NCBI GenBank assembly: GCA_021561035.1
Contig: CP067346.1
Span: forward strand, 341,001-405,000
Direction of reading: 5' to 3'
From: Clostridioides sp. ES-S-0054-01
GTDB lineage: Bacteria; Bacillota; Clostridia; Peptostreptococcales; Peptostreptococcaceae
Length of the DNA stretch: 64,000 bases
The notes under the pieces were generated by a model. The model was not told where the DNA came from and did no database searches. It worked only from the letters and a program-made list of their open reading frames with translations. The translations under genes and the position numbers were made by a program. Shown here piece by piece: positions 16,815-25,058 of this stretch (within the stretch, counting starts at the first letter, position 1; each line of letters starts with the position of its first letter).

Positions 16815-16875
16815 TTCAACATCATCAGATACTATTCAATCACCTAAAGATTGAATAGTATCTGATGATGTTGAA
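16815..16875. repeat. Perfect 27-bp inverted repeat, 7-nt loop
   Basis: The arm at 16815-16841 (begins TTCAACATCATCAG, ends TTCAATC) is complemented base for base by 16849-16875. No T-tail follows, so it is not a classical terminator. It abuts a dead immunity-like gene. A short frame (MSSTLFKCSTSSD...) ends inside it and is probably not a gene. A 13-codon frame with a fair ribosome site also starts at 16754 just after the dipeptidase stop. Confidence 0.9.
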
Positions 16876-17093
16876 GAGAAAATAAGTATGAAGTTATTAA
16901 AAAAGATGATTTTATAAAAGTTAAGGTTGAAAAGTTAATTGAATGGAATTAGCTAAATGGAGAAGACTGTATACTATCTAATAAAATAACAAAAGAGTGT
17001 TATAAAATTGGTTATATGATTAGAGAAAAGTCTATTGATACTTATCCAGATAGTAGATGGGGATTTACGACTTGGGATGAAAATGGAGAATAA
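16875..17093 (+). pseudogene. Imm33/DUF2185-like immunity protein, decayed
   Basis: One frame reads ENKYEVIKKDDFIKVKVEKL, IEWN, TAG, then LNGEDCILSNKITKECYKIG and YMIREKSIDTYPDSRWGFTT before TAA. The pattern CxxSxxIxxxGYKIGYMxRE...D(S)GWRF matches the DUF2185/Imm33 family, found as orphan immunity genes. It lacks a start, contains an in-frame stop and ends early after the W-G-F segment. Family call is by motif only. Confidence 0.5.
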
Positions 17094-17133
17094 TAAAAAT
17101 TATAGTTTATACAGTTTAATAAGATATATGTAC

Positions 17134-17169
17134 AAGCAGTTAATCTAAATGATTGACTGCTTTTCTTTT
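17134..17169 (+). terminator. Terminator-like hairpin
   Basis: AAGCAGTTAATC...GATTGACTGCTT followed by TTTCTTTT. The remainder of 17170-17518 is AT-rich with no recognisable gene. Confidence 0.75.
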
Positions 17170-17518
17170 ATAGAATTTTATATAATAGACAAATACCAAT
17201 ACATGATAGTTGCCTGTTATAATTAGAGGAATAAATACGAATAATAACTTTATAAAAGAATTAAATGGAAAATCGAAGAGTTATATTCAGTATTTTAAAA
17301 AGAATATGAAATGAGAAATGAAAATAAGGTGCTTATATTAAAAGATATTTTATACAAAATATTAAAAAACGTGATAAATAAAAACTGTATTTAGATAGAT
17401 TAACTACTAGTTTTATATATAATATGGATTTTGTTTACAAAGTTTACATATTTTACAAATTATTTTTAAAATATATTTAAATATATATTTTAGATACTTG
17501 TTTATTTGTTTCTCTGTG

Positions 17519-17583
17519 GTTGATTTTTTCGTCAAAAGTCAACTTCAAATCGCTTGTTAGCTTTACATGTTTAAGGATATAAT
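17519..17583 (+). promoter_or_regulatory. Promoter and palindrome ahead of the XRE/ABC operon
   Basis: Palindrome GTTGATTTT-N6-AAAAGTCAAC (17519-17543), then -35 TTGTTA (17554-17559), 18-bp spacer and -10 TATAAT (17578-17583). The palindrome is a candidate operator for the downstream XRE regulator. Confidence 0.55.
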
Positions 17584-17604
17584 TATATATAAGGAGGGAT
17601 TGAC

Positions 17605-18699
17605 ATGAATGAATTAAACATCGCAAAAACGCTGATTTTAAAGCGTAAAGAAAAAGGAATTACACAAGATGAACTTGCAAATTATATAGGCGTTTCTAAA
17701 GCTTCTGTATCTAAATGGGAAACTGGACAAAGCTATCCTGACATAACCTTTTTACCGCAACTCGCGACATATTTCGACATTACAGTTGATGAGTTAATAT
17801 GCTATGAACCTCAAATGATGAAGGAAGATATTAATAAACTGTATAATAAACTGTGCAAAGACTTTACGGTTAAACCATTTGATGAAGTAATGGATGAAAT
17901 AAGAGAAATCATAAAAAAATATTATTCATGTTTTCCTTTGATTTTTCGGATGAGTCTTTTAATAGTTAATCACTATGATATTGTAGATGAAAAAAAGCGT
18001 GAGCTATTAATTAGTGAAGCATTAGAAATATTTATTCGTATACAGGAAACTTGTAATGACATAGATATTTGCCGTCAAGCAAAAAGTATGGAGGCAACTT
18101 GTTATATATTGTTAAATCAACCCATACAAGTGGTTGATTTATTGCAAAACAGCAATTTTCCCATGATAAATGAATCTATACTTCTTGCACAGGGGCAAAT
18201 GATGAATGGTCAAATTGATGAAGCAAGAGAAACATTTCAACTTGGGGCATATCAGAACCTTATATCACTAGTTCAAAATCTAGTGGGTATTTTGCAAAAT
18301 GCAGATAAATTACAAATGAAAGAAATAGAAAGACGTATTCTAGCAATTTCAGATATATTTGAACTTGATACATTATCTCCTGCTATTATGCTTTCTGCAT
18401 ATTTAACACAGGCACAAATTAATTTAATACATGGGGATAATGAAGGAGTTATTAAATCATTACGAAAATATGTAGATTTAGCAACACGTGATATATACCC
18501 AATTATAATACATGGTGATGACTTTTTTAATAAACTTGACAGATGGATTTCTGAAATTGGAACAGGTATTACACGTGATGATACAATCGTAAAATCGGGT
18601 ATTGTTGCTGCTATTAAAAATAATCCAATGTTTTCTGTATTAAGTGAAAACAAAGAATACAAATTTCTTATAGAAAAATTATCTTTATTGGAGGAATAA
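17605..18699 (+). CDS. XRE regulator with C-terminal TPR-like helical domain
   Basis: 364 aa. N-terminal HTH (RKEKGITQDELANYIGVSKA, SVSKWETGQSYPDITFLPQL, then DITVDELI) fused to about 290 residues of helical, TPR-like sequence with no transmembrane part (e.g. LINLIHGDN-like and SLRKYVDLATR segments). This architecture typically controls an adjacent ABC transporter of the BcrA type, sensing a peptide or a cell-envelope signal. It starts a four-gene operon: regulator, PLDc_N-like protein, ABC ATPase, ABC permease. AGGAGG at about 17593 sets the start. Confidence 0.88.
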   Translation: MNELNIAKTLILKRKEKGITQDELANYIGVSKASVSKWETGQSYPDITFLPQLATYFDITVDELICYEPQMMKEDINKLYNKLCKDFTVKPFDEVMDEIREIIKKYYSCFPLIFRMSLLIVNHYDIVDEKKRELLISEALEIFIRIQETCNDIDICRQAKSMEATCYILLNQPIQVVDLLQNSNFPMINESILLAQGQMMNGQIDEARETFQLGAYQNLISLVQNLVGILQNADKLQMKEIERRILAISDIFELDTLSPAIMLSAYLTQAQINLIHGDNEGVIKSLRKYVDLATRDIYPIIIHGDDFFNKLDRWISEIGTGITRDDTIVKSGIVAAIKNNPMFSVLSENKEYKFLIEKLSLLEE

Positions 18700-18703
18700 G
18701 ATT

Positions 18704-18904
18704 ATGGAAAATTTGATGGAATACTTACCACTTTTGATTCCTGTTATTATTTTAGATTTAATACTTATAATTACTGCACTTGTTCATGTACTGAGACATC
18801 CAAATTATAAAATTGGAAATAAGGCAATATGGATTATTGTAGTACTGTTTATTAATCTAATAGGACCAATTTTGTATTTTACAATAGGAAGAGGTGAAGA
18901 ATGA
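18704..18904 (+). CDS. PLDc_N-domain small membrane protein
   Basis: 66 aa with two hydrophobic helices separated by HPNYKIGNKAIWIIVVL and the end motif NLIGPILYFTIGRGE, which is the phospholipase-D N-terminal (cardiolipin synthase-like) membrane hairpin domain without the catalytic HKD part. Such stand-alone proteins are frequent between XRE/TPR regulators and BcrAB-type ABC transporters. Role unknown; likely an accessory membrane subunit. Its stop overlaps the start of the ATPase gene. Confidence 0.88.
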   Translation: MENLMEYLPLLIPVIILDLILIITALVHVLRHPNYKIGNKAIWIIVVLFINLIGPILYFTIGRGEE

Positions 18905-19821
18905 TGAATATTGTCTCAATAAATGGGTTATCAAAAAGTTTTGGTAATCGAAAGATAATAGATAATCTAAATTTTACTGTACCAGAAGGGTCAGTCTTTG
19001 GGTTTGTAGGTAAGAATGGTGCAGGTAAGACTACAACAATGAAAATTGTACTTGGGTTACTTGAACCAGATAGTGGAACTATAGATGTTTGTGGTGAGAA
19101 AGTGACCTATGGAAGAACAAGTTCTAATCGTCATGTAGGTTATCTGCCTGATGTTCCAGAGTTTTACAACTATATGAGACCACTTGAATATCTTTCTCTT
19201 TGCGGTGAAATTACGGGGCTTTCAAAAAAAGAAATAAAGATAAGGAGTGAAGAGTTGTTGTCACTTGTGGGGCTTGGTAATGAAAAGAGACGAATAGGTG
19301 GATTTTCTCGTGGAATGAAGCAACGACTTGGTATAGCTCAAGCTTTGCTTTCACGTCCAAAATTACTTATTTGTGATGAACCAACAAGTGCACTTGACCC
19401 TGTTGGTCGAAAAGAAATATTAGATATTATGCTTAAAATCAAAGACTCAACAACGGTAATATTCTCAACACATATACTATCAGATGTTGAAAGAATTTGT
19501 GACCATGTTGCTATATTAAACAAAGGAAGTATTGCTCTTAGTGGTACACTTTCAGAAATAAAAAGTATGCACGGAAAGGATAGACTTTTACTGGAGTTTG
19601 CAAGTAATGATGAAATTCAAAAGTTTAAGTCTAGTGATGGCATTAAATCCTTACTAAAAGATTCAGAAGAAACTAATATGGAAATTGTTTTGCATGGTAA
19701 AGATATAAAAGCAATACAAAAAACAGTTATATCTACACTCGCAGAAATAAATCTTTGTCCAGTAAAGATGGAATTAATAGAATTGTCACTTGAAAATTTA
19801 TTTTTGGAGGTAGTAAAGTGA
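18901..19821 (+). CDS. ABC transporter ATPase (BcrA/NatA-type)
   Basis: 306-aa nucleotide-binding subunit: Walker A GKNGAGKTT near residue 38, Q-loop replaced by the YLPDVPEFY segment usual in this clade, signature GFSRGMKQRLG, Walker B LLICDEPTSALDPVG and the H-loop FSTHILSDVERI. The C-terminal 90 residues form the regulatory extension of bacitracin-type exporters. It overlaps both neighbours by 4 bp, so it is coupled with the permease gene. Probable role: antibiotic peptide export or sensing; the substrate is not deducible. Confidence 0.93.
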   Translation: MMNIVSINGLSKSFGNRKIIDNLNFTVPEGSVFGFVGKNGAGKTTTMKIVLGLLEPDSGTIDVCGEKVTYGRTSSNRHVGYLPDVPEFYNYMRPLEYLSLCGEITGLSKKEIKIRSEELLSLVGLGNEKRRIGGFSRGMKQRLGIAQALLSRPKLLICDEPTSALDPVGRKEILDIMLKIKDSTTVIFSTHILSDVERICDHVAILNKGSIALSGTLSEIKSMHGKDRLLLEFASNDEIQKFKSSDGIKSLLKDSEETNMEIVLHGKDIKAIQKTVISTLAEINLCPVKMELIELSLENLFLEVVK

Positions 19822-20576
19822 GAGAATACATAGCATTTACAAAAAAAGAGTTTAAAGAGAACGTAAGAAATTATAAATTACTTAGTTTGACTATTTTATT
19901 TTTAGTATTTGGAATAATGAGTCCTCTTTCTGCAAAATTTATGCCAGACTTGATTGCTCATTTTGCCCCAACTTTAAAAGTTACTACTGTACCAACTGCT
20001 TTAGATTCTTGGACACAGTTTTCTGGAAATATTTCTGGTCTTGGAATGAGTTTAACTCTAATTGTTTTTTGCAATATTTTATCAAACGAATATTCTAAAG
20101 GGACACTCGTTATTATGTTGACTAAAGGGTTATCACGTTCATCTGTAGTATTGTCTAAATTTTCTATTGCAGTAATTATTATGACAATTGGTTTTTGGTT
20201 GAGCTTTTTATGTACTTATGGATATACAATGTATTTTTGGCCAACTGCAAATCTTAATCATATTATATTTTCAGCATTTAACTTATGGTTAATTGGTATT
20301 ATGTATATTACCATATTAATTCTTGGGTGTGTACTATTTAGACCAGCATTTGCAAGTGTGTTACTTGTATTAGTAGCAACTGCTATTTTGAGTTTGATTT
20401 CTATTCCTAAACAGATTGCACCTTATACGCCTAATTTCATATTATCAAAAAATATAGATTTAGTTTCAGGTAAAGTGGTAGCTCCAGAATTTATTATTCC
20501 AATCATTGTAACAATTGTTATTTCGATAGTATGTCTGTTATTAGCTGTTGTTTTGTTTAATAAAAAAGCAGTTTAA
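19818..20576 (+). CDS. ABC transporter permease (ABC-2 type)
   Basis: 252 aa with about six hydrophobic helices; begins MREYIAFTKKEFKENVRNYK (cytoplasmic amphipathic segment typical of ABC-2 permeases) and contains the FCNILSNEYSKGTLVIMLTKGLSRS coupling region split over two lines of sequence. It is the membrane partner of the preceding ATPase (4-bp overlap). Last gene of the operon; the repeat element at 20663 follows. Confidence 0.9.
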   Translation: MREYIAFTKKEFKENVRNYKLLSLTILFLVFGIMSPLSAKFMPDLIAHFAPTLKVTTVPTALDSWTQFSGNISGLGMSLTLIVFCNILSNEYSKGTLVIMLTKGLSRSSVVLSKFSIAVIIMTIGFWLSFLCTYGYTMYFWPTANLNHIIFSAFNLWLIGIMYITILILGCVLFRPAFASVLLVLVATAILSLISIPKQIAPYTPNFILSKNIDLVSGKVVAPEFIIPIIVTIVISIVCLLLAVVLFNKKAV

Positions 20577-20662
20577 GGATATTTTTATTATAAATACAAA
20601 TAGTACTGTATTGTGGAAAAATGTGTTTAGTATTGTAGAAGAATATATTTAAGTAAAAAAGA

Positions 20663-20776
20663 GGCTATCTCAAAATAGAGAAATAAGTCTCTTTTTTATT
20701 GTTAAAATTATAAAAACATATTTGATTTTATACAAAAAAGTTACTTATAAACTAAAAATTCATTTTGAGACACTTA
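20663..20776. repeat. Dispersed ~115-bp element, copy 1 (MITE-like)
   Basis: Starts CTATCTCAAAATAGAGA and ends TTCATTTTGAGACA; the ends TCTCAAAAT and ATTTTGAGA are inverted. A homologous copy (about three quarters identical) lies at 60387-60501. No coding capacity. The rest of 20777-21043 is AT-rich without recognisable features. Confidence 0.8.
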
Positions 20777-21043
20777 CTTTTTTATTTTAGTCGTCATCAT
20801 TATACTTTATAATAATTAAGTTATTACCTTAAGGAACTATCTAAAAAAAGAGATATAGATTATAATCTAATGCTTATCAGTTATTTACGATGTTTAGTAT
20901 ATAGAGTTTAAAGTAGTGAAGGATTAAAATAATATTGTTTTCATTAAATAAAGATAAGAATCTTTAATTGTGGTAAAATATACTAAAAATCATTTTAAAA
21001 GTGATAAAATTATTTTAAGTAAATATTTTAAAGGGGTGTAGAT

Positions 21044-22117
21044 ATGGAAAAGTCAAAAGTATATTTTTGTGATTTATACTCAAATTCGCAAAATAAAAAT
21101 GTACCAAACAATGTAAGAAGATTATTTGATAAAGCAGGATTCAAAGATTTAATAGAAAAGAATGACCAAGTCGCAATTAAACTTCACTTTGGAGAAAAGG
21201 GAAATACTACATATATGAGTCCTGTGGCAGTTAGACAAGTGGTTGATAAGGTCAAAGACTGCGAAGGAAAGCCATTTTTAACAGATACAAATACACTGTA
21301 TACAGGGAGTAGAACAAATTCTGTAGACCATCTTACAACTGCTATAGAAAATGGATTTGCTTATGCAGTTGTAAATGCACCAGTAATAATTGCAGATGGA
21401 TTATATAGTAGAAATTATGAGAATGTAAAAATAGATAAAAAACATTTTGAAAGTGTAAAAATAGGTGGAGAAATTTATAATTCTTCTGCAATGATAGTAA
21501 TGAGTCATTTTAAAGGTCATGAAGCAGCAGGTTTTGGAGGAGCATTAAAAAATTTAGCTATGGGATGTGCAAGTGCAGCAGGAAAGCAAATGCAACATTC
21601 TGATGTTACTCCAGTAGTAAAGGAAGAGAAGTGTATAGGTTGTGGAAAGTGTGTTAATTCTTGTCCTACAAAAGCTATAAGTATAGTAGATAAGAAGGCA
21701 ATTATAGATTCTGATGTATGTTATGGATGTGGAGAATGCCCAACTGTCTGTCCAACTAGAGCAGTAACTATACAATGGGAAAGTGACTCAGATGTGTTTG
21801 TCGAAAAGATGGCAGAATACGCTTATGGAGCAGTATCAAACAAAAAAGATAAGGTAGGATATATAACTTTTGTTATGAATGTAACTCCACTTTGTGACTG
21901 TGTGCCTTGGTCAGGTAGACCAATTGCACATGATATAGGCATATTAGCATCAACAGACCCTGTAGCTATTGAACAAGCATGTTATGATTTGATTTGTAAG
22001 GAAATGGGTCATGATGTGTTCAAACATGAGCATCCTCATGTAAATGGAACTAGAATAATAGACTATGCATGTGAAATGGGTATGGGAAGTAAAGAATATG
22101 AATTAATAAAATTATAA
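21044..22117 (+). CDS. DUF362-domain protein with two 4Fe-4S ferredoxin motifs
   Basis: 357 aa. The N-terminal DUF362 region (KSKVYFCDLYSNS, VAIKLHFGEKGNTTYM, PFLTDTNTLYTGSR, MSHFKGHEAAGFGGALKNLA) is followed by two classical clusters: C197-x2-C200-x2-C203-x3-C207 and C226-x2-C229-x2-C232-x3-C236. The C-terminal part returns to DUF362 (DIGILASTDPVAIEQACYD). Such proteins are anaerobic iron-sulfur electron carriers or [4Fe-4S]-associated scaffold proteins; no substrate is established. Stand-alone gene with ribosome site AAGGGGTG. Confidence 0.9.
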   Translation: MEKSKVYFCDLYSNSQNKNVPNNVRRLFDKAGFKDLIEKNDQVAIKLHFGEKGNTTYMSPVAVRQVVDKVKDCEGKPFLTDTNTLYTGSRTNSVDHLTTAIENGFAYAVVNAPVIIADGLYSRNYENVKIDKKHFESVKIGGEIYNSSAMIVMSHFKGHEAAGFGGALKNLAMGCASAAGKQMQHSDVTPVVKEEKCIGCGKCVNSCPTKAISIVDKKAIIDSDVCYGCGECPTVCPTRAVTIQWESDSDVFVEKMAEYAYGAVSNKKDKVGYITFVMNVTPLCDCVPWSGRPIAHDIGILASTDPVAIEQACYDLICKEMGHDVFKHEHPHVNGTRIIDYACEMGMGSKEYELIKL

Positions 22118-22186
22118 GAATAGTAGGACTTAGATGCATATAATTATTGTAAGAGAAATTTAAAAGTATCAAAGGAGTATGCATTT

Positions 22187-22450
22187 ATGAAAATTTACTA
22201 TGAGAAAGAAAACAGCAAGAAAGCCAATGTAAACAATATTCCAAGTGTATTTGCATTTAATTTTCTAAGAAACTTTTTAACTAGCAAAGAGTATGAGGAA
22301 ACTAGAAAAGAATATTTTATAAATAATCTAACAAAAAGTCAGGTTAATCAAGCTATGAAGGATTTAAAATGGTTGTTTAGAGAATATGAAGGCTTAGAGG
22401 TTATCACAATTGAAAGCTTGGATGGCGTTAAGACAAGAATAGTTTTATAA
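22187..22450 (+). CDS. Conserved hypothetical protein, 87 aa
   Basis: Small, charged, probably cytoplasmic helical protein (SVFAFNFLRNFLTSKEYEET, NNLTKSQVNQAMKDLKWLFR, then VITIESLDGVKTRIVL with a beta-strand tail). Real gene features: AAAGGAG at 22171 nine bases before the ATG, and a terminator 40 bp after the stop. No family recognised. Confidence 0.7.
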   Translation: MKIYYEKENSKKANVNNIPSVFAFNFLRNFLTSKEYEETRKEYFINNLTKSQVNQAMKDLKWLFREYEGLEVITIESLDGVKTRIVL

Positions 22451-22486
22451 ATTAATAAGAATGATTCTTTAATAAAAAATACTGTT

Positions 22487-22541
22487 TTAATAATGATACG
22501 TATAAGATATTATACAAATACTATTTTAGAACAGTATTTTT
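22487..22541 (+). terminator. Terminator after the 87-aa gene
   Basis: AAATACTGTT ... AACAGTATTT arms with a long AT-rich loop and a T7 tail. Confidence 0.65.
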
Positions 22542-22572
22542 TTGTTTAATAGTAAACCTATATAAAAAATAA

Positions 22573-22836
22573 AATGTAAAATCAATTCCAATAAATATTT
22601 TAAATCCTATTAAGAATACTCCTATGGAAAAATTAAAAACAACAGCAGTCTTTAGATTTATAATTCCTAATGTATACATAAGGTATGCTGGTGGAAGGTT
22701 ATCTTTAAAAGGATATGACAAAGTTGGATTTAATGGGGGTGTAAATTCTGCAATTGTAGGTGATTATTTGACAACTGTCGGAAATGGGATTGAAAATGAT
22801 AAAAAAATGATTATAGAACAAGGACTTGAATTTTAA
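22573..22836 (+). pseudogene. bioB: Biotin synthase (BioB) C-terminal remnant
   Basis: The frame VKSIPINILNPIKNTPMEKL continues AVFRFIIPNVYIRYAGGRLS and GGVNSAIVGDYLTTVGNGIE, ending DDKKMI-type (NDKKMIIEQGLEF). This is the last ~85 residues of the radical-SAM enzyme biotin synthase; the arginine of the [2Fe-2S] site (YIRYAGGR) is present. The N-terminal two thirds with the CxxxCxxC motif are gone and no ribosome site precedes the ATG at 22624. It stands alone, with no other bio genes nearby. Confidence 0.85.
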
Positions 22837-22982
22837 TAAAGATTACTTAAATTAATTAGTATACTTTTAAATAATAATAAAGGTATATTAATTTTTTTGC
22901 ATATTAATTAAAATACTAAAGTTGAATTATAAATCACAGTATTTTGAAAAATAAGAAAAATATCAAAATTTATACAAAATAG

Positions 22983-23041
22983 TTGCAAAGGAAAAAAGGA
23001 TGTGCTAATATCTAGGTAACCGGTTAAGTAAAACGGTTTCC
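22983..23041 (+). promoter_or_regulatory. rbs operon promoter and RbsR-type operators
   Basis: -35 TTGCAA (22983-22988), 17-bp spacer, -10 TAATAT (23006-23011) with extended TGC. Immediately downstream: GTAACCGGTTAA (23016-23027, centred on AACCGGTT) and AAACGGTTTCC (23031-23041), both LacI-family-like sites; one may also serve CcpA. Confidence 0.8.
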
Positions 23042-23062
23042 TAAACTATGGGGGTGAACTTC

Positions 23063-24076
23063 TTGAGTATAACTATAAAAGAAATTGGCGAATTGGCTGG
23101 TGTTTCTAAAACAACTGTGTCAAAAGTCATTAATAATAAAGATGAAAATATAAGTCAAGCAACAAGAGAAAAAATTTTGAAAATAATGAAAGAGAAAAAT
23201 TATGTACCAAACAAATTAGCACAAAGTTTAGTAACTAAAAAAACTAATACTATAGGGCTTCTTATACCAGATATACGAAATCCATTCTTTACAGATGTAT
23301 CAAGAGGTGTAGAAGATAAAGCCAATGAAGAAGGCTATAACATAATTTTATGTAATACAGATGAAGATGCTAAAAAAGAATATGAAGGAATAAGAACACT
23401 ATCAGAGAGGATGATAGATGGAATTATATTTGCAGCTTCTTCAAATACAAACTGGAAAGAAGCAAATTATAAAGATATAAAAATACCAACTGTGTTGATT
23501 GATAAGAAGATAAGCATGAACAAAGAAACCTTAAAAGGAATTGTTAAAATAAACAACTTTGAAGGTGCATATATAGTTACAAAACATTTATTAGATATTG
23601 GAAATAAGAAAATAATATACCTAAGTGGTCCACTTCAAAATGAAATAGCAGTAGATAGATTAGAAGGATATAAAAAGGCTCTAATCGAGTGTAATTTAAG
23701 CTACAATCCTGATTATGTATTTGAGGGAAAATATAAGATTGAATGGGGACAAGAATTTATAAAAAATTTAGAAAAAATAAACTTTGATGCAATATTTTGT
23801 GCAAATGATTTAATTGCAATAGGTGTTATAAGAGGTCTTAAAGAAAGAGGATTAAGTATACCAAATGATGTAAGTGTTGTGGGATTTGATGATATTCAAA
23901 CATCTAGTTTAATAAGCCCTTCTCTTACAACAGTAAGACAACCCTCTTATGATATAGGATACAAAGCCAGTGAAATATTGATAAATTGTTTAAGAGGAGA
24001 TAAAAAAGAATCGTTTGATGAATTGATTTTCAAACCAGAATTAGTCATAAGAGATTCAACAAAAGAAAATGAATAA
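23063..24076 (+). CDS. rbsR: Ribose operon repressor RbsR (LacI family)
   Basis: LacI/GalR regulator of about 337 aa: N-terminal HTH and hinge (MSITIKEIGELAGVSKTTVS, KVINNKDENISQATREKI) and a periplasmic-binding-protein-like effector domain (GLLIPDIRNPFFTDVSRGVE; ending FKPELVIRDST). It should bind the operators overlapping its own promoter and be released by ribose or ribose-phosphate. The start is TTG 23063, 7-8 nt behind GGGGGTG; the upstream in-frame ATG at 23048 precedes that ribosome site. First gene of rbsRKBAC. Confidence 0.92.
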   Translation: MSITIKEIGELAGVSKTTVSKVINNKDENISQATREKILKIMKEKNYVPNKLAQSLVTKKTNTIGLLIPDIRNPFFTDVSRGVEDKANEEGYNIILCNTDEDAKKEYEGIRTLSERMIDGIIFAASSNTNWKEANYKDIKIPTVLIDKKISMNKETLKGIVKINNFEGAYIVTKHLLDIGNKKIIYLSGPLQNEIAVDRLEGYKKALIECNLSYNPDYVFEGKYKIEWGQEFIKNLEKINFDAIFCANDLIAIGVIRGLKERGLSIPNDVSVVGFDDIQTSSLISPSLTTVRQPSYDIGYKASEILINCLRGDKKESFDELIFKPELVIRDSTKENE

Positions 24077-24117
24077 CAGTATAAAAGACATAAATAGATA
24101 TGTAAAGGAGTAATGTA

Positions 24118-25011
24118 ATGGGAAACATAGTTGTCATAGGAAGTGTAAACATGGACATGGTATGTTCTGTAGATAAAAGACCAGAAAAAGGAGAAACAGT
24201 GCTAGGTAATAGTTTTTTTACATCACCTGGTGGAAAAGGTGCTAATCAAGCTATTTCAGCATCTAAGTTAGGCGCAAATGTAAAAATGATATCATGTGTA
24301 GGTGAGGATAGCTTAGGTGAGGAGTTAATAAGAAATTTTAGAAATAATAAAGTCGATTATAGTCTAGTATCTAAAGATAAACATAAAAGCTCTGGTGTTG
24401 CTGTCATAACACTATGTGAAAATGATAATAGTATTGTTGTTGTATCAGGTACTAATGAATTAGTAGATATAGAGTTAATTAAAAAAAATGAAGAGGAGAT
24501 AAAGAATGCAGATATAGTATTACTGCAATTAGAAATTCCATTAGAAACAATAAATTATGTAGTAAATTTCTGTTTTGAAAATGAGATAAAGGTTTTATTA
24601 AATCCAGCACCTGCAATAAAATTAGATAGAGATATAATAGAAAAAGTAACTTACTTAACGCCAAATGAACATGAATATAAGATAGTTTTTGACACAGAGG
24701 AAGAGATAGAGGAAATATTAAAAAAATATCCTAATAAACTTGTGATAACAGAAGGAAAAAATGGAGCTAGATTTTATGATGGTAAAGAAATTAAGCATGT
24801 ATCTTGTATAAGTGTTGATGTTCAAGACACCACAGGGGCAGGAGATACATTTAATGGAGCATTGTCAGTGGCTATAACAGAAGGTAAAAATCTATATACA
24901 GCAGTAGAATATGCAGTAGTAGTATCAGGTCTTTCTGTAACAAAATTAGGAGCACAATCTGGTATGCCTTATAGAGAAGATGTTGAAAAATATTTAAATA
25001 TTAATAAATAG
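24118..25011 (+). CDS. rbsK: Ribokinase
   Basis: 297-aa PfkB-family kinase that phosphorylates D-ribose at O5 with ATP. N-terminal NMDMVCSVDKRPEKGETVLG and the sugar-binding SPGGKGANQAISASKLGAN are typical, and the C-terminal anion-hole motif DTTGAGDTFNGAL with the catalytic Asp is intact. 42 bp after rbsR, before the transporter genes. Confidence 0.95.
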   Translation: MGNIVVIGSVNMDMVCSVDKRPEKGETVLGNSFFTSPGGKGANQAISASKLGANVKMISCVGEDSLGEELIRNFRNNKVDYSLVSKDKHKSSGVAVITLCENDNSIVVVSGTNELVDIELIKKNEEEIKNADIVLLQLEIPLETINYVVNFCFENEIKVLLNPAPAIKLDRDIIEKVTYLTPNEHEYKIVFDTEEEIEEILKKYPNKLVITEGKNGARFYDGKEIKHVSCISVDVQDTTGAGDTFNGALSVAITEGKNLYTAVEYAVVVSGLSVTKLGAQSGMPYREDVEKYLNINK

Positions 25012-25058
25012 AAATCTAATTTGTTTAAAATTAAAACTATTAAAAATGGAGGTTAATT

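Noticed and set aside
16754-16862. Short peptides MCKYIDILKREKK and MSSTLFKCSTSSDTIQSPKD after the dipeptidase
   Set aside because: The first has a fair ribosome site but is only 13 codons; the second ends in the palindrome. Neither matches a family; not reported as genes.
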